Shown here: positions 8,562 through 17,993 of the stretch, one piece after another
Position numbering within the stretch: the first letter of the stretch is position 1
How the letters are laid out: every line of letters starts with the position of its first letter
NCBI GenBank assembly: GCA_049115735.1
Contig: JAGDZP010000026.1
Coordinates: forward strand, 1-64,000
Length of the DNA: 64,000 bases
From: CAXBNB01 sp049115735
Lineage (GTDB): Bacteria; Bacteroidota; Bacteroidia; Cytophagales; Cyclobacteriaceae
Direction: 5' to 3'
Program-made: the position numbers and the translations under genes
Notes under the pieces: generated by a model
Seen by the model: only the letters and a program-made list of their open reading frames with translations
What the model was told of the DNA's origin: nothing
Databases searched by the model: none

Positions 8562-9047
8562 ATGACCATAATTCCACTAACAAAAACGCACTGGCCAGTA
8601 GTAGAGAAGATATATTTGGAGGGCATATCGACAGAGCAGGCTACCTTCGAAACAGAAAGCCCTGGTTGGGCAAAGTGGAATTTATCCCATCATCTAAAAT
8701 GTCGCTTTGCCGCTGTATCTAATGGTACCGTTGTTGGGTGGGTGGCATTATCTCCCGTCTCAAACCGAGTCGTTTATTTTGGTGTGGCTGAGGTCAGTTT
8801 TTATATTGCTCCTACGCACAAAGGACGAGGGATTGGTCAAGAACTACTCGAGCATTTAATCAAAGTAGCAGAAAAAGAAGGATATTATTCACTTCAGGCT
8901 GTAATGTTTCCTGAGAATTTGGCTACTCTTCGACTACACGAAAAATGTGGATTTAGGAAAATCGGACTTAAAGAAAAAGTAGCCAAATTGAATGGAGTAT
9001 GGAGAAACACTGTACTCTACGAAAGAAGAAGCAAATCTATCCTTTAG
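8562..9047 (+). CDS. arsN1: ArsN1-type GNAT N-acetyltransferase (phosphinothricin/arsinothricin acetyltransferase family)
   Basis: A complete 161-residue GNAT protein of the PAT/Bar-like branch: IYLEGISTEQATFETESPGW, VVGWVALSPVSNRVVY, GVAEVSFYI, the acetyl-CoA loop HKGRGIGQELLEHLI, and MFPENLATLRLHEKCGFR. Members acetylate the amino group of glutamate analogues such as phosphinothricin or arsinothricin. Being next to DUF6428 favours the ArsN1 (arsinothricin) subgroup; activity is not proven. The ATG at 8562 lies just after a terminator-like T-run, so expression may depend on read-through or on a promoter I cannot see. The 3' end overlaps the convergent rarA gene by 4 bp. Confidence 0.82.
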   Translation: MTIIPLTKTHWPVVEKIYLEGISTEQATFETESPGWAKWNLSHHLKCRFAAVSNGTVVGWVALSPVSNRVVYFGVAEVSFYIAPTHKGRGIGQELLEHLIKVAEKEGYYSLQAVMFPENLATLRLHEKCGFRKIGLKEKVAKLNGVWRNTVLYERRSKSIL

Positions 9048-10303
9048 TACCCATACTTCTCCTTCCACTGCGACCTGAGCTTTTTTCTCATCTCATCTTC
9101 GCGTGGGTTTTTGCCTGGATCAAAAAGCTTGGTGCCTTGAATTTCATCCGGGAGAAAATCAGCACTAACAAAATTACCCTGATGATCATGGGCATACTGA
9201 TAGCCTTTGCCATAACCCATATCCTTCATCATTTTAGTAGGAGCATTTCTTAGCTCCAGTGGAACTCCCAGGTCACCTGTTTTCTGTACTAACTGCTGTG
9301 CTTTGTTGATGGCCATGTAACTGGCGTTGCTTTTGGAAGAACATGCCAGGTAAATCGCACACTGTGACAAGATTATTCTAGCCTCCGGATAACCGATAAC
9401 ATTGACTGCCTGAAAAGAATTATTGGCAATCACCAGTGCTGTTGGGTTGGCATTACCAATATCCTCAGATGCCAATATGAGCATCCGTCTAGCTATGAAC
9501 TTTACATCCTCACCACCCTCAATCATCCTGGCTAGGTAATAAACCGCAGCATTGGGATCACTCCCCCTAATCGACTTGATGAAAGCTGAGATAATGTCAT
9601 AATGCATCTCCCCTTTCTTATCATATATCGCCGCTTTTTGCTGAGCCACTTCGGTCACCCATTTATCCGTGATTATTATTTTCACACCAGTTGATGATTC
9701 CACAGAAATCTCCAGCAGGTTTAAAAACTTTCGAGCATCACCACCAGACAACTTCAACAATGCGCCTGTTTCTTCTACCTTCACCTTCTTTTTCGATAGC
9801 AGCGTATCTTTTTCAAGTGCCTGATCGAGCAGCATCAAAAGGTCTTTTTCTGATAATGGTTTTAAAGTATACACTTGACACCTGGACAGCAGGGCAGAGT
9901 TCACTTCAAAGCTCGGATTTTCCGTTGTAGCACCTATCAGCACAATATGACCCTTTTCGACAGCTCCCAATAGAGCGTCTTGCTGGGCTTTGTTAAAACG
10001 ATGGATCTCGTCGATGAACAACAGGGATTTTGACCCCATTCTTGCCCGTTGAATGACTTCACGCACTTCTTTCACTCCGGCACTTATGGCGCTGAGTGTA
10101 TAAAACGGAATTTTTACTTCATTAGCAATGATATTAGCGATGGTGGTTTTTCCAACGCCGGGTGGCCCCCACAATATTAAGGATGGAATTGCTCCTGATT
10201 TCAGTGATCGTTGCAGCACACTTTTCAAGTGTTCCTGGCCCATCAATTCATCCAAAGACGATGGTCTTAATCTTTCAGCAAGTGGATGAGGATTTTGGAG
10301 CAT
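9044..10303 (-). CDS. rarA: Replication-associated recombination protein A (RarA/MgsA)
   Basis: A 419-residue AAA+ ATPase of the RarA/MgsA/WRNIP1 family, which acts at stalled replication forks. It begins with the family signature PLAERLRPSSLDELMGQEHL. Walker A is GPPGVGKTT (46-54), Walker B LLFIDEIHRFNKAQQDALL (about 94-112), with sensor 1 at GATTENPSFEVNSALLSR. The C-terminal half has KSIRGSDPNAAVYYLARM and the family ending PNNF-like KGYQYAHDH and FLPDEIQGTKLFDPG. Length is normal. It is a single gene with 70 bp upstream before the next gene on the same strand. Confidence 0.95.
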   Translation of the reverse strand: MLQNPHPLAERLRPSSLDELMGQEHLKSVLQRSLKSGAIPSLILWGPPGVGKTTIANIIANEVKIPFYTLSAISAGVKEVREVIQRARMGSKSLLFIDEIHRFNKAQQDALLGAVEKGHIVLIGATTENPSFEVNSALLSRCQVYTLKPLSEKDLLMLLDQALEKDTLLSKKKVKVEETGALLKLSGGDARKFLNLLEISVESSTGVKIIITDKWVTEVAQQKAAIYDKKGEMHYDIISAFIKSIRGSDPNAAVYYLARMIEGGEDVKFIARRMLILASEDIGNANPTALVIANNSFQAVNVIGYPEARIILSQCAIYLACSSKSNASYMAINKAQQLVQKTGDLGVPLELRNAPTKMMKDMGYGKGYQYAHDHQGNFVSADFLPDEIQGTKLFDPGKNPREDEMRKKLRSQWKEKYGY

Positions 10304-10373
10304 TTTCTATCAACAATTGAATACGGAAAATTAGCTCCAATTTTCGCTTTAGCAAATAATATATCGGGGGTTT

Positions 10374-11081
10374 CTACTGACCGTCTTCTTCGGTGCTCTC
10401 TTCTCCTTCAGCTTCCTCGCCATCTTCTTTGGATTTCTTCTTTTTCTTAAAAAATCCACCCAGTTTTTTCTTGGACGAGACGTTTGTACTATCGCTTTCT
10501 GTGTCTACCGTGGCTTCCACTTCTGGTTCGACGGGTTTAGGAGGAGGACGATTATCCACTAGCATTTCACCAAAATACTTGTTGTAGTATATCTGTTCGC
10601 TGCTATATGGGTTTCTTTGGTCGTAACGATATTTAAACTTGGGACCTTGTGGCTCTATATTGGCAGAAGCTACCACTTCCGGCACTACAGTTACAGAGTC
10701 TGTAGACAAGGAGTCAGGATCTGCAAAATCGCTGGCAATGAATTCCCCTTCATCCATGAGCTCCAGAGAATCTCCCGGATGCACAAACAAAGAATCCTTT
10801 GCAGGTGGCCCAAGCCTGTTCTCCATAGGAGAGGTTTTCAAATCGTAGTTCTTTCTAAAATAATCGAACAGCCTGTATTTCTTGCTAATGCCGTACTTAT
10901 TTCTGCGGGACGCTATTTGCATCTTCGGCAATGAATCCGGATCGAACATGGAAAACCTGGCCGTGCGAATCGAGTCATTCAAAATATAGGTACTTTGAAA
11001 TGCAGGGCAAATCACCTTGTCCTTACACGAAAACGCAGAAAAGCCAATGACTAGTAATATGGTATAGAAAATATACCTCAC
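10374..11081 (-). CDS. Hypothetical lipoprotein with charged C-terminal tail
   Basis: A 235-residue protein with a lipoprotein signal peptide (lipobox FSAFSC, Cys19). I do not recognise a family. The middle carries NRNKYG-like basic patches and a PDSLSTDS stretch. Residues from about 180 on are low complexity: a Pro/Glu run (PPPKPVEPEVEAT), then a Lys cluster (KKKLGGFFKKKKKSKED) and an acidic end. This tail is probably disordered. The start is GTG at 11081. It precedes rarA on the same strand but with no sign of shared function. Likely anchored in the outer membrane facing the periplasm or the surface. Confidence 0.7.
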   Translation of the reverse strand: MRYIFYTILLVIGFSAFSCKDKVICPAFQSTYILNDSIRTARFSMFDPDSLPKMQIASRRNKYGISKKYRLFDYFRKNYDLKTSPMENRLGPPAKDSLFVHPGDSLELMDEGEFIASDFADPDSLSTDSVTVVPEVVASANIEPQGPKFKYRYDQRNPYSSEQIYYNKYFGEMLVDNRPPPKPVEPEVEATVDTESDSTNVSSKKKLGGFFKKKKKSKEDGEEAEGEESTEEDGQ

Positions 11082-11241
11082 AGATCAGCAAGTAGATTTA
11101 GGCGGATTATACATAACACAAACTAATAACTACCAAAAATGAGAAATATTTTTCAAAATATGGAATGATTAGTCCTTTATATTGACGTCTCAAGTGAGCC
11201 GGTTTACACCTAAATATATAGGAAATTGATCCTTGAAAAAT

Positions 11242-11589
11242 TCAATTCAGTTGATCCCTATCCTTTTTCGGCAGCTTGCTCACTACCAAATCGTAGGAAT
11301 CATCAATCCATGACTTGATAAGCTGATCAGGTATCCTACCATCCATCATGACGGTATTCCAGTGCTTTTTACTCATGTGGTATCCGGGGATAACGGCTGG
11401 ATATTGCTCTCTCAGTTCAATAGCCTTTTCAGGGTCACACTTAAGGTTTATGCTTTCAAAAGCTTCCACGTCAGTCAGGGCAAACATTTTATCTAGAACT
11501 TTGAAGACAAGTACGTTCTCAGCGAAGGGAAAACCCTCAGTCACACATGGTTTTGCCATGCAATAGCTCCTGTAGCTTTCTATGTCCAT
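11242..11589 (-). CDS. MmcQ/YjbR family DNA-binding-fold protein
   Basis: A complete 115-residue protein of the MmcQ/YjbR family: YCMAKPCVTEGFPF at the N-terminus, VFKVLDKMFALTD, VIPGYHMSKKHWNTV in the middle, and LIKSWIDDSYDLVVSKLPKK at the end. The fold resembles CyaY-like DNA-binding proteins, but the cellular role is unknown. The start codon overlaps the stop of the upstream small membrane-protein gene (TAATG), so translation is probably coupled. Confidence 0.88.
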   Translation of the reverse strand: MDIESYRSYCMAKPCVTEGFPFAENVLVFKVLDKMFALTDVEAFESINLKCDPEKAIELREQYPAVIPGYHMSKKHWNTVMMDGRIPDQLIKSWIDDSYDLVVSKLPKKDRDQLN

Positions 11590-11801
11590 TATTCAGTAAA
11601 AAAGACTCTTTTTATAATAAAAAATGTCAGCCCTATCATGAATGCAATTATGGAAAACTTATTAACGCCATGCATCATTTTCAAATTGATATTCGAGGCA
11701 CGGTTAGGGTCTTTCTTTCTAAAAAAATAAGTGAAGATCTCCCCAATTGAAAAATAGTCCTTCAAAGATCTGCTATCGTTTTCTCTTTCTTCTTTTTCCA
11801 T
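11589..11801 (-). CDS. Small membrane protein, DUF6728-like
   Basis: A 70-residue protein with an acidic N-terminus, then SIGEIFTYFFRKKDPNR and LKMMHGVNKFSI, and one C-terminal membrane helix (about 48-65). The YFFRKKDPNR...MHGxNKxSI pattern matches a short family found across Bacteroidota that I believe is DUF6728. The ATG at 11801 fits the family length; a longer open frame upstream looks unrelated. Function is unknown. It is coupled to the downstream MmcQ/YjbR gene by a one-base stop/start overlap. Confidence 0.7.
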   Translation of the reverse strand: MEKEERENDSRSLKDYFSIGEIFTYFFRKKDPNRASNINLKMMHGVNKFSIIAFMIGLTFFIIKRVFFTE

Positions 11802-11968
11802 GGCGTCATTTTTCTTCAAATTTATACACAAATCAACAATTGTTGTTTGGATAATCACAGATGCTCCATTATACAATAGTCTTACTCAAATAGTTACATC
11901 TCCATATACTTGCGCTATCTCCGTGCGGATTGGTATTTCTTAGTAATTCAATTTCAAAATCACTGATA

Positions 11969-14900
11969 ATGAACACTAAAAAATCAACTCTATTCAGGCT
12001 TCTATTAATCTCCTTTTTCCTGTGCTCCATTTCGGCCAATGCACAACTGGACAATGCAATCATTGGTTCGGATGTCGTATTTGAGGAGAAAGATGGCATA
12101 CTGGCTGTGGAAGCAGAATTCTTCAGCGAACAGACCGCCGTAGATATAAGGAAATGGTACCGTACATCAAAAAATGAGAATCCGGCTCCTGGCCTGGACT
12201 CTGATGGACCTCATGTGGCCAACGCCAGCAACAATGCTTATTTGGAGCTACTACCCGACACCCGAACCACGCATGGTGAAGAGTTGATACGAGGTATAAA
12301 TTTCAGCCCCGAAGCTGGAAAAATGGCTATCCTCACATACAATGTATATGTTAATAACCCCGGAAAATATTTCGTCTGGGTGCGTGCTCACTCTACCGGC
12401 CCGGAGGACAATGGTCTGCATGTCGGTATTGATGGTACCTGGCCAGCAACAGGGCAAAGACTGCAATGGTGTGAAGGCAAAAGGCAGTGGACATGGGAAA
12501 GTAAACAAAGGACAGATGCTGTACACTGCGGTGAGCCTGAGCTAATCTATCTCGACATTGAAAAAGCGGGAAATCATAAAATCCATTTTTCTATGAGGGA
12601 GGATGGGTTTGAATTTGATAAGTTCGTTTTGAGCAAAGCATACAAAAAGCCTGAAGGGCAAGGACCTGCTATTGCTCTAAAATCCGGATCACTACCCAAA
12701 GCTTTCGAAGTTGTCGAGAAAGATCTTGAAACGACCTCTCTTTTCCAGGAAATCAATCGCAGCTCCAAGGGAGTGAAAATCATGAAGGCCATCAACTTCC
12801 CAACGGAAGGCACAAACTACTATGTTGACAAAAATGCGTGGTTGGGGATAAATCCAAACCAAAACAAGGCAGCTACTACTACCAATGTTTTCCCATTTCC
12901 TTCTGGAACCTACGACCTGGTATTTCTTGGTGTAGGAGAAAATGATGGAAAATCAGCATATGAAATTAAGATCAATGATCAGCCTGTAGGGAAATTCATT
13001 GCCCCGCTGAGCAAAGGTTCATTTGAAGAAGGAGGGCGCTATGTTGAGCTCTGGGAACACACGGAAATCAACAAAGGAGATAAAATCAGCGTGAAGGCCA
13101 CCATTGGCAGTGCAGATGGACAAGAGTATAGCCGGGGAAGATGGTCTGGATTGGCGTTTACAAAAGTGACCACTGGTAAATATTTACTGGATAGTCTAAA
13201 CCTTGTTACCATTTCAAAGAGCGTTGGAGGCAATATAGAAATAACAAGAACGACACGTAGTGGTGAAAAAATTGTCAGGAAAAAACATGAGGTACCAGAA
13301 TTCGAATTTACTGATCCAAATGAAAGGCTTGCCCATGGCAATGGCTCGGTGGAAATTGCCGGAGAACTGAAGCAATGGCACAAGGTCACCCTTGTGCTGG
13401 ACGGTCCTTTTGCGCATGAGCGGGATAACGAACCAAACCCATTCCGAGATTATAAAATGGATGTAACCTTTACACATGAATCGGGAAGCCCATCTTATGT
13501 GGTGCCGGGATATTTCGCTGCTGATGGCAATGCCGGTGAAAGCGGAGCAGATCGAGGAATAAAATGGAAAGCCCATTTATCCCCAGACAAAACAGGAATT
13601 TGGAACTATAGCATCTCATTTGAACGCGGGGAAAACATCATCGCATCAGATGTGTCATGGTCCTACGAATTGAAACCATATCATGGTACCAAAGGGAGCT
13701 TTACTATCTCCGCAACAGACAAGACCGGAAGAGACTTTAGATCCAGGGGGCGTTTGGAATATGTCGGCAAACATTACCTTCAATTTCAAGGATCGAAAGA
13801 ATACTTCTTCAAAGCAGGCGCTGATGCTCCAGAGACACTGCTGGCTTATGAAGACTTTGACGGAACCTATACCGTGAAACGAGAGCTCAAAACCTGGTCA
13901 AAACACCTAAAAGATTGGAATGAAGGTGACCCTACTTGGAAAGACGGAAAAGGAAAGGGGCTGATTGGTGCAATGAATTACTTATCCAATAAAGGAGCAA
14001 ATGCTTTTTCATTTTTGACTTACAACGCCGGCGGAGATGGAGATAACGTCTGGCCTTACATTGTTAGGGATGACAAATACCATTACGATTGTTCTAAGCT
14101 GGATCAATGGAGTGTTGTATTTGATCATGCACAAAGTATTGGGTTATATGCACATTTCAAGACTCAGGAGAATGAAAGTGATGACAACAGGATAGGTCAT
14201 AAGCAAAATCAAGGCGTAGTAATTGAGTCTTTGGATGGTGGCGCCCTCGGCCCACAAAGAAAAATATATTACAGGGAACTCATTGCCAGATATGGTTATC
14301 TTTTGGCTCTAAATTGGAACTTGGGTGAAGAAAATACACAATCCATCAAGGAGAAAAAAGATCTCTTCAAATACATTGATGATGTTACTCCCTACAATCA
14401 AAATATAGTAATTCATACATTTCCAAACGAACAGGATAGAATATACAGCAACCTACTCTCTGACAAATCGATGACTGGTGCTTCATTACAAAACAGCTGG
14501 GATGATGTGCACAAACGTACTTTGCAGTGGATCAAGGCATCAGCCAAAGCCGGAAGGCCCTGGGTCACCGCCAATGATGAACAAGGATCGGCAGGTACAG
14601 GAGCTCCGCCTGATCCGGGTTATGAAGGATTTGTGGCTGAGGATCTTGGTTATGACTTACACGACATTCGCAAACAAACGCTCTGGGGCAACCTGATGGC
14701 CGGTGGCGCAGGTGTAGAATATTATTTCGGATACAAACTACCTCAAAACGACCTGATATGTGAAGACTTCAGGAGCCGTGACAAGTCCTGGGACTACTGC
14801 AAAGTGGCCATAGATTTTTATGACGATATCGGGCTCCCATTTGTGGAAATGTCCAATCGGAATGACCTGATTGACAACTCAGAAAACAAAAAAGAAAAGT

Positions 14901-15136
14901 ATTGTTTGGCAAAAGAGGGTGAAGTCTACCTCGTATACCTCGGATATGCTGCTACTTCTTCATTGGATCTGAGCGGCGTAACAGGATCTTATGATGTAAG
15001 CTGGTTCAATCCCAGAACGGGCGGTAAATACCTTAAAGGAAAAGTCAAGCGAGTGAAAGGAGGAAACAAAGTTGCATTGGGTACTGCTCCGAATAGTCCA
15101 AATGAAGACTGGTTGGTAATTGTCAGGAAAAGGTAA
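11969..15136 (+). CDS. DUF5060-containing glycoside-hydrolase-like secreted protein
   Basis: A 1055-residue secreted protein. After the signal peptide (cleavage near SANAQ) lies a region resembling the GH115 C-terminal carbohydrate-binding domain (DGILAVEAEFF, YNVYVNNPGKYFVWVRAHS), then a DUF5060 domain (WHKVTLVLDGPF, NPFRDYKMDVTF, VVPGYFAADGNAGES, about 480-580), a TIM-barrel-like part (YLQFQGSKEYFFKAGADAPE, AMNYLSNKGANAFSFLTYN, LNWNLGEENT with a possible catalytic Glu pair), and a C-terminal collagen-binding-like domain (VYLVYLGYAATSSLDL, FNPRTGGKYL). Proteins of this build degrade plant or algal glycans, but the substrate is unknown. No SusC/SusD pair or other carbohydrate gene is adjacent. 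The ATG at 11969 precedes the signal peptide. Confidence 0.8.
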   Translation: MNTKKSTLFRLLLISFFLCSISANAQLDNAIIGSDVVFEEKDGILAVEAEFFSEQTAVDIRKWYRTSKNENPAPGLDSDGPHVANASNNAYLELLPDTRTTHGEELIRGINFSPEAGKMAILTYNVYVNNPGKYFVWVRAHSTGPEDNGLHVGIDGTWPATGQRLQWCEGKRQWTWESKQRTDAVHCGEPELIYLDIEKAGNHKIHFSMREDGFEFDKFVLSKAYKKPEGQGPAIALKSGSLPKAFEVVEKDLETTSLFQEINRSSKGVKIMKAINFPTEGTNYYVDKNAWLGINPNQNKAATTTNVFPFPSGTYDLVFLGVGENDGKSAYEIKINDQPVGKFIAPLSKGSFEEGGRYVELWEHTEINKGDKISVKATIGSADGQEYSRGRWSGLAFTKVTTGKYLLDSLNLVTISKSVGGNIEITRTTRSGEKIVRKKHEVPEFEFTDPNERLAHGNGSVEIAGELKQWHKVTLVLDGPFAHERDNEPNPFRDYKMDVTFTHESGSPSYVVPGYFAADGNAGESGADRGIKWKAHLSPDKTGIWNYSISFERGENIIASDVSWSYELKPYHGTKGSFTISATDKTGRDFRSRGRLEYVGKHYLQFQGSKEYFFKAGADAPETLLAYEDFDGTYTVKRELKTWSKHLKDWNEGDPTWKDGKGKGLIGAMNYLSNKGANAFSFLTYNAGGDGDNVWPYIVRDDKYHYDCSKLDQWSVVFDHAQSIGLYAHFKTQENESDDNRIGHKQNQGVVIESLDGGALGPQRKIYYRELIARYGYLLALNWNLGEENTQSIKEKKDLFKYIDDVTPYNQNIVIHTFPNEQDRIYSNLLSDKSMTGASLQNSWDDVHKRTLQWIKASAKAGRPWVTANDEQGSAGTGAPPDPGYEGFVAEDLGYDLHDIRKQTLWGNLMAGGAGVEYYFGYKLPQNDLICEDFRSRDKSWDYCKVAIDFYDDIGLPFVEMSNRNDLIDNSENKKEKYCLAKEGEVYLVYLGYAATSSLDLSGVTGSYDVSWFNPRTGGKYLKGKVKRVKGGNKVALGTAPNSPNEDWLVIVRKR

Positions 15137-15214
15137 ACATCACTTAAAGTCAAAAATTAATTAGGGGAAACATAGGTATTTCATGACATATTGATGCACC
15201 AATTAATCATTGTC

Positions 15215-15814
15215 ATGAAATACTTTTTTATCACCCCACTTGTTCTTCTTTTAGTATTCAATGCAGCAGCGCAAAGGGTTGAACTTCTGCCGGATTCGCT
15301 GATGAAAAAATCTGTCATTAAGATGGAGTTTTTCTCTCCCCTTTCAGGAAATACAACCATTGGTTACGAACGCTATATCAAAAACTTCACAAGCTTTGAA
15401 GCGAAAGTAGGATTCATTGGTCTGGGCAAACAATTCCATGATTTCAGAGATGTTGGAATTTTTGTAAAAGCCGGGCCCAAATTCAAACTCAAACCCAGTT
15501 ATGCAACTGAAGGTACTTTCGGCACTCACTTGCTAAAGGGATCCTACATCAGGCCGGAGCTGGCGTTTTCAGTATTCAGCCATGATGAGTACGAACGTCG
15601 CTATGATCAAACAATTACATCATTTGCCATTCTAATTAACTATGGAAAGCAACATGTATTAGGAAGAATAATGACCCTGGACTGGCATGTCGGTCTGGGC
15701 TATGGTTTCTCTAATGACGATGAGCAAAGTTACTACTACGGGTACACCGCAGGTGGTAACGATTTTCCACTCGCCTTTAGTGCTGGATTTACATTAGGAT
15801 TCTTATTGAAGTAG
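15215..15814 (+). CDS. Putative outer-membrane beta-barrel protein (hypothetical)
   Basis: A 199-residue protein with a signal peptide (MKYFFITPLVLLLVFNAAAQ) and alternating hydrophobic/aromatic strands ending in FSAGFTLGFLLK, the typical C-terminal strand of a small barrel. The segment KMEFFSPLSGNTTIGYERY resembles the opening strands of DUF3575-like bacteroidetal barrels. No specific function. The ATG at 15215 immediately precedes the signal peptide. It follows the DUF5060 gene by 78 bp on the same strand and converges with ispG. Confidence 0.7.
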   Translation: MKYFFITPLVLLLVFNAAAQRVELLPDSLMKKSVIKMEFFSPLSGNTTIGYERYIKNFTSFEAKVGFIGLGKQFHDFRDVGIFVKAGPKFKLKPSYATEGTFGTHLLKGSYIRPELAFSVFSHDEYERRYDQTITSFAILINYGKQHVLGRIMTLDWHVGLGYGFSNDDEQSYYYGYTAGGNDFPLAFSAGFTLGFLLK

Positions 15815-15830
15815 TATTTTTGGTTCTAAT

Positions 15831-17780
15831 TCAGACCAATTCCACAGATTCCGGCTCTACCCAGGCTCCATCTTCTCGGATGATTTCTATCAGTTCGTCA
15901 ACTGCATTTTTGGAGGGGACAGCCCGCTTGACCACCTCTTGTCCTTTGTATAATGTGATCTTTCCTTTACCCGAACCAACATAGCCATAGTCCGCATCCG
16001 CCATTTCTCCAGGTCCATTCACTATGCAGCCCATGATCCCAATTTTTACGCCCTTTAGGTGATCCGTTCGCTTTCTGATCATGGCGGTTGTTTCCTGCAA
16101 ATCGAATAAAGTTCTTCCGCAAGACGGGCAGGAAATGTATTCAGTTTTGGTCATGCGGGTGCGTGCTGCCTGAAGAATCCCGAATGCCGTATTATTAGCC
16201 AATTTGGATTGTGTCTTTCCTGATTCAGAATAGGAAAACATTACACCATCGCCTAAACCATCAATCAACAGGCCACCAACATCTGTTGCTGAATACAGCT
16301 GAAATTTCTCTTCTCCCAAATCTTCATAGCTTCGATTAATCACCAAAGGAACTTTTACCTCTTCCCGAATCAGCTCGAAAATAAAAGCTCTCAATGAAGC
16401 CATGGCATGTGCTGCTTGTGCCCCCAGAAGTAACACTACATTGTCAACCTTTTTCAAGGTCGATATGAAATCAACTTGAGAGGCATCTAACGAAATAAAA
16501 TTCAATACCGGATGAAGTTGAATCTCTTCGCTGAATTCCTTGCTGGAAAAAAGTGGGTATACATCGTCTTTGTCTGACAGGTGCTGCCAAGTGCTGTAGT
16601 CCATAATCTCTTTAAGACCATTGGGCAACATAAAAGATGTCGGATTCTTGCCTGTATAAATGAAGTCCGCACCTGTGTCATTCATTCTCCATTTGTCAGG
16701 CTCTGGCAAGTAGAAATGACCAATATCTCTCAGGTCATTAACCTCCACCTCATCATAAGTACTAAAGTCAGCAATTACACGAGGTACATTTTGCCCTCCA
16801 ATATTTTCTACTTCAAACGATTCTCTTTTGTGGTAAGCAAATGGATCGATTGGAATATCGAATTTGTTGTCAACATCACTTGCGCTCCTTTCCTTATACC
16901 TATCTACCAAAGCCTGTGCTACTGGTGCTTCAAATTCAGGTTCTTCTGTCAGAGAAACCCTTACAGTATCTCCAATTCCATCTTCCAGCAGTGTGCCAAT
17001 ACCAACAGCGGATTTGATTCGTCCATCTTCTCCTTCTCCAGCTTCTGTTACACCTAGGTGTAATGGATAGGGTTTCAGACCTTCTTCATCCAGCTTTTTA
17101 ACTAATAGACGATAGGCCTGAACCATCACCCTTGTATTGCTGGACTTCATGGAGAGCACAATATCAAAATAGTCGCTCTCCTCACATATTCTTAAAAACT
17201 CAAGAGCAGACTCCACCATGCCAAGAGGAGTATCTCCAAACCGGCTCATGATACGATCAGACAGAGAGCCATGGTTTGTTCCAATACGCATAGCAGTTCC
17301 ATGTTCCTTGCAAAGCTTTACCAGCGGGGTGAATTTATCCTTGATCCTTTGCAATTCCTGAGCATAGGACTCATCGGTGTATTCTATATTCTCAAATTTC
17401 TTCTTGTCAGCATAGTTACCGGGATTCACCCTTACTTTTTCCACTATTTCAGCAGCCAGTTCCGCTGCATTTGGTGTGAAATGAATATCTGCAACTAGCG
17501 GTGTAGTGTAGCCTGCTGATCTTAATCCATTCTTTATGGCTTCAAGGTTTTTGGCCTCTTTGATGCTTGGGGCCGTGATGCGGACGTATTCGCACCCAGC
17601 TTCTATCATCCGAATAGATTGCTCAATAGAACCATCTGTATCCATCGTATCTACGGTGGTCATCGACTGTACGCGGATAGGATTGTCAGCACCTAATGGT
17701 ACATCGCCGATATTCACCTCAACTGTCGATCTCCTCGCGTAAGAATTCAGGCTGGTGCAATATTTTTTCTCATCGCTCAT
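15831..17780 (-). CDS. ispG: 4-hydroxy-3-methylbut-2-en-1-yl diphosphate synthase, long form
   Basis: IspG (GcpE) converts MEcPP to HMBPP in the MEP isoprenoid pathway using a [4Fe-4S] cluster. The protein is 649 residues, much longer than the roughly 370-residue enzyme of E. coli, and matches the three-domain form of plants and Bacteroidota with an inserted TIM-like domain (about 270-540). The N-terminal domain has IRVQSMTTVDTMDTDG and VADIHFTPNAA; the C-terminal domain has the cluster ligands CPSCGRTLFDLQ and GCIVNGPGEMADADYGYVG. The ATG at 17780 starts just before the conserved domain. A TAAATTTG promoter element ends 6 bp before this ATG, so the leader is very short. Confidence 0.95.
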   Translation of the reverse strand: MSDEKKYCTSLNSYARRSTVEVNIGDVPLGADNPIRVQSMTTVDTMDTDGSIEQSIRMIEAGCEYVRITAPSIKEAKNLEAIKNGLRSAGYTTPLVADIHFTPNAAELAAEIVEKVRVNPGNYADKKKFENIEYTDESYAQELQRIKDKFTPLVKLCKEHGTAMRIGTNHGSLSDRIMSRFGDTPLGMVESALEFLRICEESDYFDIVLSMKSSNTRVMVQAYRLLVKKLDEEGLKPYPLHLGVTEAGEGEDGRIKSAVGIGTLLEDGIGDTVRVSLTEEPEFEAPVAQALVDRYKERSASDVDNKFDIPIDPFAYHKRESFEVENIGGQNVPRVIADFSTYDEVEVNDLRDIGHFYLPEPDKWRMNDTGADFIYTGKNPTSFMLPNGLKEIMDYSTWQHLSDKDDVYPLFSSKEFSEEIQLHPVLNFISLDASQVDFISTLKKVDNVVLLLGAQAAHAMASLRAFIFELIREEVKVPLVINRSYEDLGEEKFQLYSATDVGGLLIDGLGDGVMFSYSESGKTQSKLANNTAFGILQAARTRMTKTEYISCPSCGRTLFDLQETTAMIRKRTDHLKGVKIGIMGCIVNGPGEMADADYGYVGSGKGKITLYKGQEVVKRAVPSKNAVDELIEIIREDGAWVEPESVELV

Positions 17781-17786
17781 CTGGTG

Positions 17787-17794
17787 CAAATTTA
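17787..17794 (-). promoter_or_regulatory. Candidate -7 promoter element of ispG
   Basis: The minus strand reads TAAATTTG, matching the Bacteroidota -7 consensus TAnnTTTG. I do not see a good TTG at -33. Only 6 bp separate it from the ATG, implying a nearly leaderless mRNA if this element is used. Confidence 0.4.
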
Positions 17795-17993
17795 GCGTTG
17801 ATCTTCAGGAAAACAGGTCATTGCTTTTAAATATAATGTTAATTATACTTGGATACGATTTGATGTTTGATCCTTTGTCTCTTGATTGGCCCAGTTTATC
17901 ATGAAATAACACCACTCAAATTCTTTTACATTATGACTTACGGATCGTTTGTTAAATTGCGTCAGCCTGAATTCAATATAAAAACCCCATAAA

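Noticed and set aside
8504..8722. Open frame overlapping the arsN1 start in another frame
   Set aside because: It spans the terminator hairpin and the start of arsN1, and its translation has no recognisable domain.
16581..17057. Plus-strand open frame of 158 codons opposite ispG
   Set aside because: Antisense to ispG with a Cys/Phe-rich composition typical of a complementary frame.
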